The notes under the pieces: generated by a model
Told to the model about the DNA's origin: nothing
The model's database searches: none
What the model saw: the letters and a program-made list of their open reading frames with translations, nothing else
DNA from: Albifimbria verrucaria
Taxonomy: Eukaryota > Ascomycota > Sordariomycetes > Hypocreales > Stachybotryaceae
Assembly (NCBI GenBank): GCA_020081605.1
Contig: JAHREC010000049.1
Location: forward strand, 1,798,001 to 1,862,000
Direction: 5' to 3'
DNA length: 64,000 bases
Made by a program: the position numbers and the translations under genes
Shown here: one piece after another, positions 26,291 to 37,682 of the stretch
Layout: every line of letters begins with the position of its first letter
Position numbering within the stretch: position 1 is the stretch's first letter

Positions 26291-29200
26291 ATTGCCGAGG
26301 TGATGCACAGAATCCTGCGAGGAGTATTTCTGGTGGCCGCCTGGTGCTTCCGTAACATCAACCGTCGTGAGGACCTCGATTTTTTTCTGCCATATCTTAT
26401 CGTTTGCTGTGGGGGCGGTTCAAAGGCGGTGTAGCATTGGGCACGCGCATCCGCCACCTGCTTGCCTGATCTGAGATCTTGTTACCCCACATCTATTGTC
26501 TTTCAGGGTCTTCAGGGCCCACAGCCAGATAAAGGGGCAGAACGGACTGATACTATACAGTACCAGTTCACCATTGGGCTTAGGCTGATTTGACTTATAA
26601 CTATCATGTCCAAAGAGAGACCTCCTGACGTATTATTCCCATCATCAAGTATTTGACATGCGCGTCGATGCAGCGATCTGTCAAACCGGTTTATATACTG
26701 TCAGCAAAGGGGATGTCAACATTGCGGGTACCAGTTTGCCAAGTGCTCGAGCAACACCACGTTTATCACTTATGGAGGAATGCAGTTGTTCTTGGAGAGT
26801 TTGCACCCGAAGGGACAAAGTAAACAGGGCCAAGAGAGTTACGTTGAGCGGGTTCAAAATAGCCAGGGCATACGGTTGTCGTCTCAGGCACAGTTGTGTG
26901 TCCAGGGTCGGTACCAGAGTCGAGAAGGCTCTCACCGTTCGAAAGGACCAAAGCGAGTGAGACTGGGCGTTTCGGGAATGCCGAAGTTGGCGTTCAGGAG
27001 AGCTGCACGCGCCATTGGATGTTTTGTTGCCTCTCCTGGACGGTGCAGCGGCAGGATTTATTCCGATCCGTGAACTACCGCTAACTTTACAGTAGCATAC
27101 ATGGTTTATGAAAATACATGTCCAGTTGAGAGACTGGCGATCCACCCATCGTAAATGTCAACCGCTTGGAGATCAGTGCCTCGTATTCTGGTCCCGACGT
27201 GACGGATACGGGATGGGGGCAACGAAACAAGGGAGCTGGATGAGGACCTGACACCGCCTCATTCGCAGGGATGATCTGCTCAGCCTCGCTTCCTGTTAGC
27301 TGTTCGCTCGGACCTGAAATGATGGGACAAGTGGATCGTCGAAAACCCAACGGCTAACCGCCGAACCGGATCCCGGATGAATGACGATATGGGCCACCTC
27401 TAATTACCAACGCCAAGTGGACACATTGATCATTACTGCAAATACTGTGCGTATGCGTGGGTTCCGCCTGTACTTTTTTACGCGTGGAGAACTGTTTGTG
27501 AAAATCATTTCACGGGGCACACTACTCTAGTCACAGGCACTTTGCTGTGACAAGGGGAAAGCTGACCACTGCGAGATTAGAGTGACGGACGCCAGCCAAG
27601 TTAGATGTACATACATGCCTGCAAAGAGAATGGTTCTTGGCAAGAAATTGCACTCCGAGGATCTCAAAGTCTCCATCATCTCCGTTTAGTAGGGCCGTAC
27701 GGGCTTTGGTTAGTAGGCCTTGGCAAGACGTCACGATACGGAACTGCTGTGCCGTTTTGTCGCAATACCGTATTCACGCGATGTGCCGTACGAAACGAAA
27801 CAGTGGTTCTTTGTGAAAGTCGTCATCACTCGGCATTGTTCCTTGTGCCATTAGCACCCATGTTATTGACCTGACGGATAAGCTCAGACAAAGGTACTGC
27901 CTTTGGCAACCTCGGCAGGGATACGGGACCTCGTTGTCGGAATTGAGCTTTACAAGGGGACGTTGGACGGCCAACCATCTGCAAGGCGACCAGGACAGTT
28001 TCTCAGCATTGGGCGTGTGAGGCGCAGCAATTATACAGCACATGAACCCAATCACGGTCGACTTGAAACAGTGTACGACAGGCGTCGTTGTGCAAATCGT
28101 TCGATGGGTGAATGATCAGGGTTGCGATCAATAGCGGAAGCCAGTCAGCCATGGCAAGATTAATCAACACCTTGGTAGCAAATGAGTGGAAACAGTCTCG
28201 TCGTGTGGCGGTCACCATGTCTGCTGGACGCCAAATGAGGAAACATGATTGCTTATTTCTCCCTCTGCTGAGCGCTCATCTCATTGCCAGAGTAGGGAAA
28301 GGCCACACATAGTGTGCAATCTCACAGCTTATGTTAGTCGCTCATGCAGTACGTGGTGTCTTCGGCCACTCAGAAATTATCTGGGAAATGAGGGCACTTT
28401 TTCATGATGGTCATCGTCGGCAAATGAGCGAAGGGGAACTCTGGCGCGCAGGCTTTTCTCGCATGAACATGCACGAGAACCAAAATATGCCACAGCTCGA
28501 GGCTGAAACATGCACCAGTGAAGGAGATCTGGGACACGACGTGCGCACCAGCCCTCACTAGAAACTGGCCAGTGAATCGTCCGCGTTTTGAAATTGGGTA
28601 ACGAAATTTTCTACGATTTAGTACCAGAGACAATGGGAAAGGCTTGGGATGGAAATTGGTTGATTGATTGATCGGCCCGGGCCCCAACATGCATGTTGGA
28701 CTAAGGGCACCGTAATATACGAAATAAGTAGACAGCTCAATTCCCATAGGGCGCTCCGTAATAACTCTACGACCAGTAGGCTGTAGGTACATTAGGGATG
28801 TTGCCTGCAGCTCCCTCGGGTACTAATGAAAGGAGATTTGGGAGGGAGGTACCGCTGAGTAAGGTGGCTAGGTACCCTTGGGGCAAGCCTTGGGGCCAAC
28901 GTACAGCACAGTACGTCCAGCTAGTTCCTGACATTGACTTAGGTGAGTACTTCTGGGTCTGGTGATTGCGATGCGCCGGTCGATTAATGTAAGGGGGCCC
29001 GCTAATAATCGTGGGAGGAAAAATCCCATCGCATCCGTCATGTGCGGAGCGTGGGGACCCTGGCTCGTCACGCCGAGCAGGCCCGCCGACACTATTTATT
29101 GTTTGCCTTGAGAGATGGGAGGGTCCGCTTTCCGAGGCCGTGGACTATCGGTGTGGAAAAGCGCCGCTGCACCGGCAAGCGCTGTTTCCTGGCCATGTGT

Positions 29201-31017
29201 GTCTGTTATTTGTTGTCGTCGCCATATGTATGTACGGATTAGGTGTTGCTGCACGGAGTAGGGAGGCGGCCGATGGACCCTGGTCCCCATTGCCCGCAAA
29301 TAGTCACGGGATGGGGATTTGCAGGGCAGCAGGATGCAAGCTGAGAGGAGAGTGCTGATAATGCGAAGCGAATGCTGAACAGATGTGCAGGCCAGGATTG
29401 GCACTGCAGGCACACTGGATGCTGACAAGGGGCGCACGGGCTTTGGCAAGGCCCCAAAGATGAGATGACGGGCAAATCAGATGCGTCAGCTCCGCCCAGA
29501 ACATCCCCAGCGCAGATGCCAGGGCCAAGGGCTGCTGGCTCCACCCGGCGAGCCATGTACCCAGTGCCTCTCAACTCCGTTGCACATACCTCGTCGAGTT
29601 AGCCAGTACCTTGGCATTTTTCAGGCCCCGGGGCCAGCGCCAGAAGGGGACGCACGAAGCGATGTGACGGCGCAATCGAGAGCTGCATAACATAACGTAG
29701 TCTAAGTAAGTCTGTATTATTGCTCTGTCCTGTCCCGTCCACGGGGAAATGGCAGCTGGTTTAGCGTCCTCCTGGCAAGGGTCAAGCGGGTGTGTTCACG
29801 AGAGTCGACATGTGTCTCGAAACATGAGCTGTCTCCCTTCCTAGTTCCGTCATGGGCGAGTACCTTGCCTTCTTTGAGACCATTTTGCGATGCTTCCTAC
29901 ACGGGGACGACTCCTCGCTTCGCCGGGTTTAAGGGACTCTGGGTACTCTGTACGCTGGCTCCTAAAAAGCCCTGTCTCACCTGTTGCCTTTTCCCTCCTC
30001 GTCATCAATCAAATCACATCCCATCCCATCCCATCCTGCCAATTGCAAGGTACTATGTACGTACCTAACTGCCACACGCCGCAGTAGTACCGGTACCCGT
30101 AGATTGATGAATCTCGTGCCAAAGCGAGCAGGTAACCACGAACCGGCGCACCCAGGCCTGGCCGAACCAGGACGGTCCGTTGTTGCATGCAGGTAACTGA
30201 CCTTGGTGCAGATTAGCGTTGCCTCACTCTCCTGGACTTCCGGACCCAGCAAGGGAAGGCCAATGTATTGCCAGGACGGGCGCCTATAATGCAGGTACCT
30301 GGACAACGCTGCTCTACAGTGCATCGTCCCCACTCAGCGCACTGCACGCCAGGACAATTCACTGGGGTACGTACCAGGCTAGGCCGGAACCAGACCCAGA
30401 CCAGACCCAACTCAATTTTACCTTTGCTTTCCTTCGTCCAAAGGTCGTCTGGTCGTTCTTCTTCCTCCCCTCCTTCTCCATTTCGCGATCTCTTCCGAGT
30501 TCACCCTCCCAGTCTCACCACCACAACTTGGTACGATTCCAGCAACACTCAAATTCCGAGTTGTCGCTGGTCTTGACCGTCCGCTCATTATTCAGTTTTG
30601 GACCTGGCTTTGTCTTCTTCAGCATTTGCATTTAACATTTCCGCCAGGTTCGTTGCCCCCTGGTGTCCTGTCCTGCCCCGTCTGGTCTCCCATCTCTTGT
30701 CTGTGCACTTCGTCCGAAGGTGTCCATACGCTCCCCTATACGCGACTTTGTCCAACCCCAGCATTGTGCCTCTCTACCCGGAAGACATTCATCTCTGGCT
30801 GCTTTCGAATACCCTACTGACTGCTGGTTCTCTAGATTTTAATTAGGCCAAAACGACCTCGTTTCGGCCCTCTCACGATAGACTTGCATTCAAAACCATC
30901 CGAGCAGCCACACACGACCACATCACCATTGCCGGTGCCTTGCATCTCAGCCCATCTATGAACCCCTAAATCTTACAGACACAATACTCGCTTTGTTGCC
31001 GCCGCGCGGCCAGGAGG
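26291..31017. other. 4.7 kb gene-poor region between divergent CGR1 and proline-rich protein genes
   Basis: The longest stretch without a supportable gene in the window. Scattered frames of 90-155 codons exist on both strands (for example minus 26681-27145 and 28370-28792), but none shows a recognised domain, clean intron signals or compositional bias. The right part (from about 28800) is rich in GGTACC/TACCTA motifs and polypyrimidine stretches and probably forms a long promoter and leader for the gene at 31018. Candidates for its content are a non-coding RNA, a decayed gene, or simply regulatory DNA. Confidence 0.45.
30017..30036. repeat. CATCC short tandem repeat
   Basis: Four tandem copies of a five-base CATCC unit within the long region upstream of the proline-rich gene. 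Confidence 0.7.
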
Positions 31018-33800
31018 ATGGCTGCCGCTTATGGCCCTGAGCCGGCCGCCACTGCGTCGACCATGGACATGCCCAGCCATTTGACCGACCACTACGAAAC
31101 TGCGGACGATGCGGCCTCGATTCCACGAAACCGCGAGGCTCACCTTCCTCCGCCAAACCCGCCTTTTGTCTTCCCTGCTCGGCTAGACGCTCCATCCGCC
31201 CCTACAGTCCAACCGCGAGCAAGCGGGCGACGTCCAATGTCGGCGATCGAGCCACAGGATAAACCACAAGGCCCCATGACCATCAATCCCGATAGGCCTC
31301 GAAGGGTCGCCAGCGTGGCCCTCCCTGCCTTCAGCTTTAACCCTGGAGCATCCCTTCCGTCTGATGGCAATCCCTTGTTGCTCAGCCCTCCTACATCACC
31401 ATATTCACCCAAGAATGAGCTACCCTCGCCTGTACGACCGGCTGGCCAGGGCCACAGAAGAGGTGGAAGTGAGTTTGTCGGTGGTCGTATTCGAGAAGGC
31501 AACTCTATCGCCGTAATGAGTACAAGCCCGACGAGATCGGAAAGCGGCTTTGCTGCGCCAGGCTTCCAACCGCCCAAGCGAGGACACCGTCGAGGAGTAT
31601 CAAGTGCTATTTCGGTCACCGACCTGCCGACTCTGAGCCCTCCTTTGACCGGTCATTCCTCAAGGGAAGCAGTGCCCCGACTAGCCCGACAAACTTTGAG
31701 CGAACTATGGAACCCTTATCCCTGGACCCTTATACGCCAAAGCTGCCCGAGCCTGCTGATTTCCCAGAGGAGATGTTGGACACTGGGTCACCCGCCAAGA
31801 CTTCTCCTACTACGGAAAGGGGATCTGAGCCATCCAAGCCTCCCAGGGCCCGCGTTGGCTTTTCCGATACCTTGGAGTTCATCCCCGTCCTTTATCAATG
31901 GTGTCCAGCGATACGTCAAGTGTCGCCACAGCCCGACCAGGACATTCCGTTTCTGGAAGCATCTCTTCAATCGTGTCGGCCGCATCTCCCGGCGGACGTG
32001 AAAGCCCCGCGCCTTTATCACGGAGCCCAACTAAGGACATGGCCGAGTCGAGACCCAGCACAGCTGGGGCTATTCTCGAACGTACTCAGGAGCCTGTAGG
32101 CCTGGACACGACTAACACATCTCCAAAGCGACGAAACTCAATTCCTGCGCTTCTGGATGTCGCTGAAGCGGCAGCTGTAACACCGACGACGCCCAGTCCA
32201 TCCAAGACTTTCAAGCGTTGGTCATTCTTTGGTCTTGACTCGTTTACAGCATCTGGTTCACCTGTGAAGTCGCGACCTTCGAGCTCTAGTTCATCGAGCT
32301 CTACACCTAGGGCCGTTTCTGTGGGCTCCGCATCAGAGCACGGCTCAGAATCCGCAGGGGACGTGACTGAGGACGTGTCAACCAACACAAAGAAAAGCAG
32401 CAAGAAGGACAAGAAGAAGAAGAAGTCGAAAGGATGGACTGGTTCAATTCTGCCCCGAAAGTCAAAGGGTCAGAGCAAGCAGTCCGCCGGGGCAGCTGCC
32501 CGTCCGCCAACTCCTCCAGCCCCTGCTTTGCCTGCCGAGGATGAGGATGACAACGCCGAACCTCTAGAGCCACAGAGTCCTCAGGTAACAACTCCGACCG
32601 TCACAATCACGGAATCCGCTACGCCACCAAAGCGCCGCAGGAAGACAGCACAGCTGCTATGATTGATTTGGATGCTGCGTTGGGCCCTTTCAATACTCCT
32701 CTGCCGCACAACCCTGAGTGGGAAGCAGCGCAACGTGCCGCTGGTAATACTGGCAAACGACGTCTCCACAGTGCTCAGGGACTCAAAGGCTTCAGTGGAC
32801 CGGGCATGCACTACCACCGCCGTGCCGAATCTGCGCCTGATCTGCCTCCGTTTGACGCCGGTGGCTCTGGCCTTCACCGGTTTGGCAGCAGCTCTACCAT
32901 GGCGGACGTGTTTGAAGAGGACGAGGAGGACGAGGAATCCGGCGCCAACAAGAACAAGGCAACCGCCCATCGTTTTGAGCTCGACAACCAATCTGATGGC
33001 GACGTTACCCTCCTGCGGCGCCACAAAAAGAGTTCTTAATCGACAATCAGGATACGCCGCTAGCTATTCGACGAAAAGGTTCAGGATTGAGTGACAAGGA
33101 TCAATCTAGTGCACACTCCATACGAGTGGAACGCTCGCGGACCTCGTTGCAAGACAAGGTGATCATCGAGGAGCATTCAATCTCTCTGCCCCGCGGTGCT
33201 ATCTTCCACGGCAGCACAGGTTCGGGAGATTCTGCATCACAGCCATCAATGAAGCAGGATTCGGCCCCGGTTGATGCCGCTACCCTTCAGCAATGCAACT
33301 CAGCCTCCATCCCCATCAGCCCTTACTCCATGAGCCATGCGTCATCATTCCCTTCACCACGGTCACCTGTATCAATTGACGCTCAGCGCATCTCAACGGC
33401 TCCTTCATCGATCGCCGACGAAACCAGCTTCCAGTCGCTATTGATGGGCGAGCCTGGTCCGGAAGTGAGGCTTTCGATGGATTACGACATCCCTTCGCTG
33501 ACGTCAAGCAACTCGACGATGACTCGAGACAGCGCCTACACACCAAACCTGCGAACACCTCGGCCTGCCCTTCGCGAGCAACGTCCCGTGTCCGTCTCAT
33601 CGGCTTTCGGGCGAAGACGATCAAGTCTTGCTAGCTTGAGCCGGCTCATCAGCAGCTCACATGGAGAGCGAAGCAAACTGTCCATGGAGGTGACACTGGA
33701 CGATGACGCAGACAAACGAAGGTCCAAGACAAGCCGGACAAAGCGACTGAGCAAGCTCATGCAGTTCTGGAAGTCAAACAAGCAACCCACGTCCAGCTAA
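31018..33800 (+). CDS. Proline/serine-rich low-complexity protein ('cell wall proline-rich protein' type)
   Basis: Resembles a fungal family usually annotated as cell wall proline-rich protein, although no signal peptide is visible (MAAAYGPEPAATASTMDMPS), so an intracellular location is equally possible. The sequence is dominated by Pro, Ser, Arg and basic SP/TP sites (many possible phosphosites). Conserved-looking blocks are GHRRGGSEFVGGRIR, GHRRGVSSAISVTDLP, FKRWSFFGLDS, a Lys-rich KKDKKKKKSKGW, MHYHRRAESAPDLP and a C-terminal RSKTSRTKRLSKLMQFWKS. It is intronless and spans four frame breaks, each one missing base: 31662-31663, CCCC 31883-31886, 32640-32641 and the A run at 33025-33029. Repaired length is 928 aa. 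Joining the five segments into one gene rests on codon-consistent composition and this shared error type. Confidence 0.75.
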
Positions 33801-34690
33801 AGGACAGGCACGACTCAAGCTGTTAAGAGACAGCCTCTACGACAACCTACGAAGGGTTCACGAATGTATATGCTCATCTCATAGTACACATTTTTATCAT
33901 TGCATCTTGGCCCACCATTTCGGGGAAGATTTTACCTCTTGTTAGGTCTCGTCAGTCAGATTGTTAGAGAACTACCTTGGGAAGGATATTTGGAGACGGG
34001 CAAAGGAGGGGCCGTGTAGAGGAGGGTAAGGTGATCTATTTTTTTGGCATCAAGGGGAGGCGAGCGGAATCTGAGGTATCATTCCGAATCATTTTTTGGG
34101 CGGGCGGGGTTTGGCGTTTGGCGAGGGACATGGACAGCTTTGCGATTGCATGAGCCCCATGTTATCTCACCCATTGTTTGTTCACTGTGCGGAGGAGACA
34201 TTGTGGAGCGGCGCCATGGCAATGGCTTGTTTTGCTTGCGCATGTTCCCTGGTGCATCGATTTTGGGGTACCAGACTGATTAGCAGTCTTGGACGGCATT
34301 AGGTATTAGCGTAGCTCAAACTGGAAAGCAGGACACGAGAATCATGGCCACGTAAGGCTGTGTGATAATGAACAAGTGTGTGAATATTCAATTACGTGGA
34401 ACCATTCCTGGTGCAATGTATCATGCTTTGATCACTTTTGGCAACTGTCTGGTGAGGTAACAATGAAATGACTGAAGCTTTATATTGGGGTAACTGGCAA
34501 TCTCTTGTTGTAGTCTAAACGTAAGATTCGTGACTGTTTAACAGAAGCGTGAAAATAAAGAGCCTCAAAACATCCTATAACGCCGTCAAAGTAGTGCAGG
34601 CTTGACGCTGTCTACTGACTATCAAGTGAAGCAATGGGATAAACCAAAGGGAAGGTATAGAGAAACGCCACTTGGAAGCAGGCCGGTCCT
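33801..34690. other. Intergenic, convergent 3' flanks
   Basis: Separates the stops of the proline-rich gene (+) and the His-rich membrane gene (-). No gene or repeat recognised. Confidence 0.55.
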
Positions 34691-35442
34691 TTAAGAGAAC
34701 ATCTTGGCCATGTTGCCAATGCTGCCAAGGCTGCCGAACAAATCACCACCAGAGCTGGAGGAAGACGAGCCACCGAAGTCACCGGCCATGCGGACGGCAT
34801 CGTTGACGAGGCCGAAGTGATCGCCGGTGGCAGCGCGGGAGGCCATGCTGACCATGCGGTCAAGCGAAGGGGCATGCGCAAGCCGAAGCGGGCGAGCAGC
34901 GCGGTGAGGGCGCCACCGGTGACAAGCGGCATGATGACGAGGAAGAAGACCTTCCATGGGTGTCGCTTGGCGTAATGAACGAGGTTGCGGATAATCTTTT
35001 AAGCTGCTTCCAGGCGCGCTGCATGAAGCCGCCGCGCGGGGAGCGCTTGTAGTAAGAGGAGCGGTCTAGGACGTGTCAGTGAGAAGCCGTGTGGGTTGCG
35101 CAACTGGTGGGAGGAACTTACTCAGGCCGAAGAAGCTGGAGCGGCTTCCATTGCCACCAAGGCCAAAGAAGGAGGCACGGGACGAGTTGTGCTTGTGGCT
35201 ATGGCTGTGGCTATGGCCGTGACCGTGACCATGACCGTGACTATGGCTGTCGCCGAAGCCGAAGATCTGCGAGATGCTGCTAGCAGCGCCGCCACGGTGA
35301 CGGAGCTAGAACGGGATCGCGAGCGCGAGCGGTGCTTCTTGTGATGGTGACGGGTGCGAGATCGCGAGCGATGGCGGCGGTGGTGACCGCCCGAGACGAC
35401 GGAGAGGCTGTCGGTGCCGGCGAGTGCGTCGAGGAAACCCAT
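34691..35442 (-). CDS. Arg/Ser- and His-rich protein with one membrane segment, unknown function
   Basis: Family not recognised. The N-terminus (MGFLDALAGTDSLSVV) is followed by an RS-like basic run (HRSRSRTRHHHKKHRSRSRS), then a strikingly alternating His segment, SHSHGHGHGHGHSHSHSHKH, of the type that binds Zn/Ni/Cu. Intron 35066-35121 separates this from a basic stretch (YYKRSPRGGFMQRAWKQL), one hydrophobic segment (KVFFLVIMPLVTGGALTALL), and a Ser/Gly-rich end. Three one-base gaps are needed: near 35294, T4 34997-35000 and G4 34869-34872. Repaired length is 232 aa. The His tract appears only after the first repair, so that repair should be confirmed before any metal-binding role is discussed. 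Confidence 0.65.
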
Positions 35443-36710
35443 GGTGAGGATCTGGTGGGCGGCTTAGGCCGGATGAGCTGAAGAGAGGAATATAGTGATC
35501 TTGTGCTGCTCGAATCGCCGTCGGGTGTGTGGCGAACTGATGCGCTCCCCTCTCGCTTTTTGCGGTCAAGGAATTGCGACAGCAGGCGATGCTACACTGT
35601 CGAGCGCGCCGTGTCCGTCTTTAATTGAAGCAGTGCGGATAGCTGTCTTATCAATACGGGGCGAGGCTCCACGATAGTAAGCAAGCCACAACCAATTCAG
35701 CACAAAACGCCAGCGACGACACGGTCTGTCCCACCCGCAGCTACGACGATGCTGAGATTGCGGATTTCTCGGAGAGGGATGCTTTTGTGAATTGAGGAGG
35801 AAATCCAGGAGAAGCGTTCGCTCAGCTGGAAGACCCAGTTGCTAGGACATGCAAATGCAGGGTCGGGTGGGATGAGGTGCAGCACAAGCAAGCGAGAAAA
35901 AGGCTTCGCCAGTGCTAACCTGAGCTCAATTCAGCCAGTGAGCGCCCAGGAGGGACGGAACAGATGGGGAGGCTGGGGGGTTTCAAGCCATTTTTCCTCG
36001 CATTGTGCGCTGCTGATCCGTCCCCCATCAATCCTTCACCGTAAATTCGAGTGGCTGGATGCAAGAGGGAGGAGACAGGCTGCAGGGATTCGATGTTGCT
36101 GATTGAGACGGGGCCTTGGTGGGTGGGTTCCCGGGGTAGCTTAACGGGACGCTACGGCACGACAGAGGAGTTAGTCTGTGGATGGTTTGGCGTAGTGTTT
36201 GGTCAGGGAAGGGTTTGAATTTGAGTATTTGGTACCTATCGTATTCTGCATTGGGTGAGCATGTGCTACTCTAGGGTAGGGTCGCTATCTGGTGGAAGAC
36301 AACGTCTAAGAGGTTCTCATAGTGGCATGTCGATTAACCGGATAGGGTAATAGAAGCTTTGTTTTTATCATAGGACTCTTGTTCAGTCGGTCAGGTAGGT
36401 AGTTATGAGGTTCATGTCTCGTCAGGATATTGTTTATAGATATTGCCCTGTAAATCAAGCATTTCGACAATATATTACACGTATGAATGTAAGTACACGG
36501 ATCAATTGATGGGTAAGCGAGTGCGATAAGTACCCGTTTGCAACCGCTATGCATAAGAAGCGAGAAACACCATAATTGATTTAATGTATAATTGGCAGTC
36601 CCTTTGTATATATTGTTTAAAAAACAAAAAGCGAGCATCTTCAACTGAACCCAATCGTTCCTTCATGGCCTACATAGCATGTTGACGAAAAGTGCAAAAA
36701 GAAAGTATGC
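35443..36710. other. Intergenic region upstream of His-rich gene
   Basis: Probably contains the His-rich gene promoter. AT content rises towards the tRNA gene. No gene recognised. Confidence 0.5.
36696..36700 (-). terminator. RNA polymerase III terminator of the tRNA gene
   Basis: On the minus strand a run of five T follows the tRNA 3' end by about ten bases, preceded by a TTTC. That is the usual Pol III termination signal and supports the tRNA strand and end. Confidence 0.7.
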
Positions 36711-36839
36711 TAGCAATTGCACGTTTCGATCGTGCGACCTCCGGGTTATGAGCCCGGCTAATTTGGGAATTAGCTTCATGCTTGTGGAACTCGGTGGTTC
36801 AAGTAGTGACTTACCGCGCTTCCACTGCGCCAAATTGCT
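36711..36839 (-). tRNA. Initiator tRNA-Met (CAU) with a 57-nt insertion between positions 26 and 27
   Basis: Carries Met to the ribosomal P site at start codons, if functional. Acceptor stem AGCAATT (36839-36833) pairs perfectly with AATTGCT (36718-36712), D stem GCGC/GCGC with loop AGTGGAA, anticodon stem CCGGG/CCCGG with loop CTCATAA (anticodon CAT), T stem GCACG/CGTGC with loop ATCGAAA. Initiator hallmarks are the A1-U72 pair, three consecutive G-C pairs next to the anticodon loop, and A54/A60 in the T loop. A-box (TGGCGCAGTGG) and B-box are intact. The mature RNA would be 72 nt plus CCA. The insertion 36758-36814 does not sit at 37/38, where nuclear tRNA introns belong. The acceptor stem is AT-rich compared with known fungal initiators, but every pair is kept, arguing against simple decay. 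Confidence 0.85.
36758..36814 (-). other. Intron-like insertion in tRNA-iMet with spliceosomal signals
   Basis: 57 nt, beginning GTAAGT and ending AAATTAG, with GCTAAT (36774-36769) 12 nt from the end as a branch-site look-alike. Length and signals match the mRNA introns of this window (45-175 nt, many 50-65). The junction is ambiguous by one base because G flanks both ends. Internal pairing potential includes GCTAATT with AATTAGC around CCCA at the 3' end and GAAC with GTTC around CACCGA. Confidence 0.7.
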
Positions 36840-37682
36840 TTGATGCGTTGAAAACTAGGCTTAACATTTTAGTTTATATCCAGAAGCACATTCTCTCAAG
36901 CTGGCAGCCTTCGAAGCACTCTACTATCCTTCTCATGGTTGATGTGGTCCATTGTCTGAGTGGTGTCGTCACAACACATTGTGAAAACATCATTCCATGT
37001 TGCATTTATCAATTGGATGATCGTTGAATCGGATTGGGGTTTCTTTGAGTCTTCTCCGCTTCATCGATATCTAGACATTTGTGTAGAACAATACAGCATC
37101 CATCTTCACCAATTACTGCTGCCACCCAATCTGTCGCTCTCTCAAGATGCTGCACCCTGATGCTTACCTTATCCAAGATGCGGTTTCAGCAACCCCGTCC
37201 CCTGTGGCTGTCCCTCAAAGGGGCTAGCGGGGCACATTCTCCCCTGCCTGTTACTGCGGCCAATGCTGTACATTAGGGGTCAGGCAAGGCACAGGTAAAC
37301 CAATGTAGCTAACCCAAAAGAGGTACCTGCACCGTAACAGGTACCCTTTGTCAGAAATCTTCGTTGCGACCTGGGCCCAAGAACCCTTGTGTTCCAGACG
37401 CTGATGGCAAAGTGGCCACGATAGATTATTTCTTTTCGTCCCTGGGTGGTCCCTTTTTCTCTTTCCCTCCTCTCGCTTCTGAACAGGTTGCAATTCGACC
37501 TCGTCCACGGAGATCGCTACGCCGGGATACTTCCCCGGACCTGACTTAGCTCATCCCAGCAGCGCTCTTTCTGGGCTACCTGAGACCACCTGGCCTCAAT
37601 CGCTGTTCTGGCGGCGAGTTAGAAGTGCTATCCAGCCCAACCTCAACCGCCACCTCGCATTGTCCCGCCGTATTATGCCAGC
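36840..37682. promoter_or_regulatory. Upstream region of tRNA-iMet and ERJ5-like gene
   Basis: Separates the divergently transcribed tRNA and DnaJ genes. It should contain the Pol II promoter of the latter. No open frame of note. Confidence 0.5.

Noticed and set aside
26681..27145. 154-codon minus-strand open frame
   Set aside because: No domain, no splice structure and no compositional signature. Similar-length frames occur by chance in this GC range.
28370..28792. 140-codon minus-strand open frame in the gene-poor region
   Set aside because: Unrecognised sequence with overlapping frames on both strands and no support for transcription.
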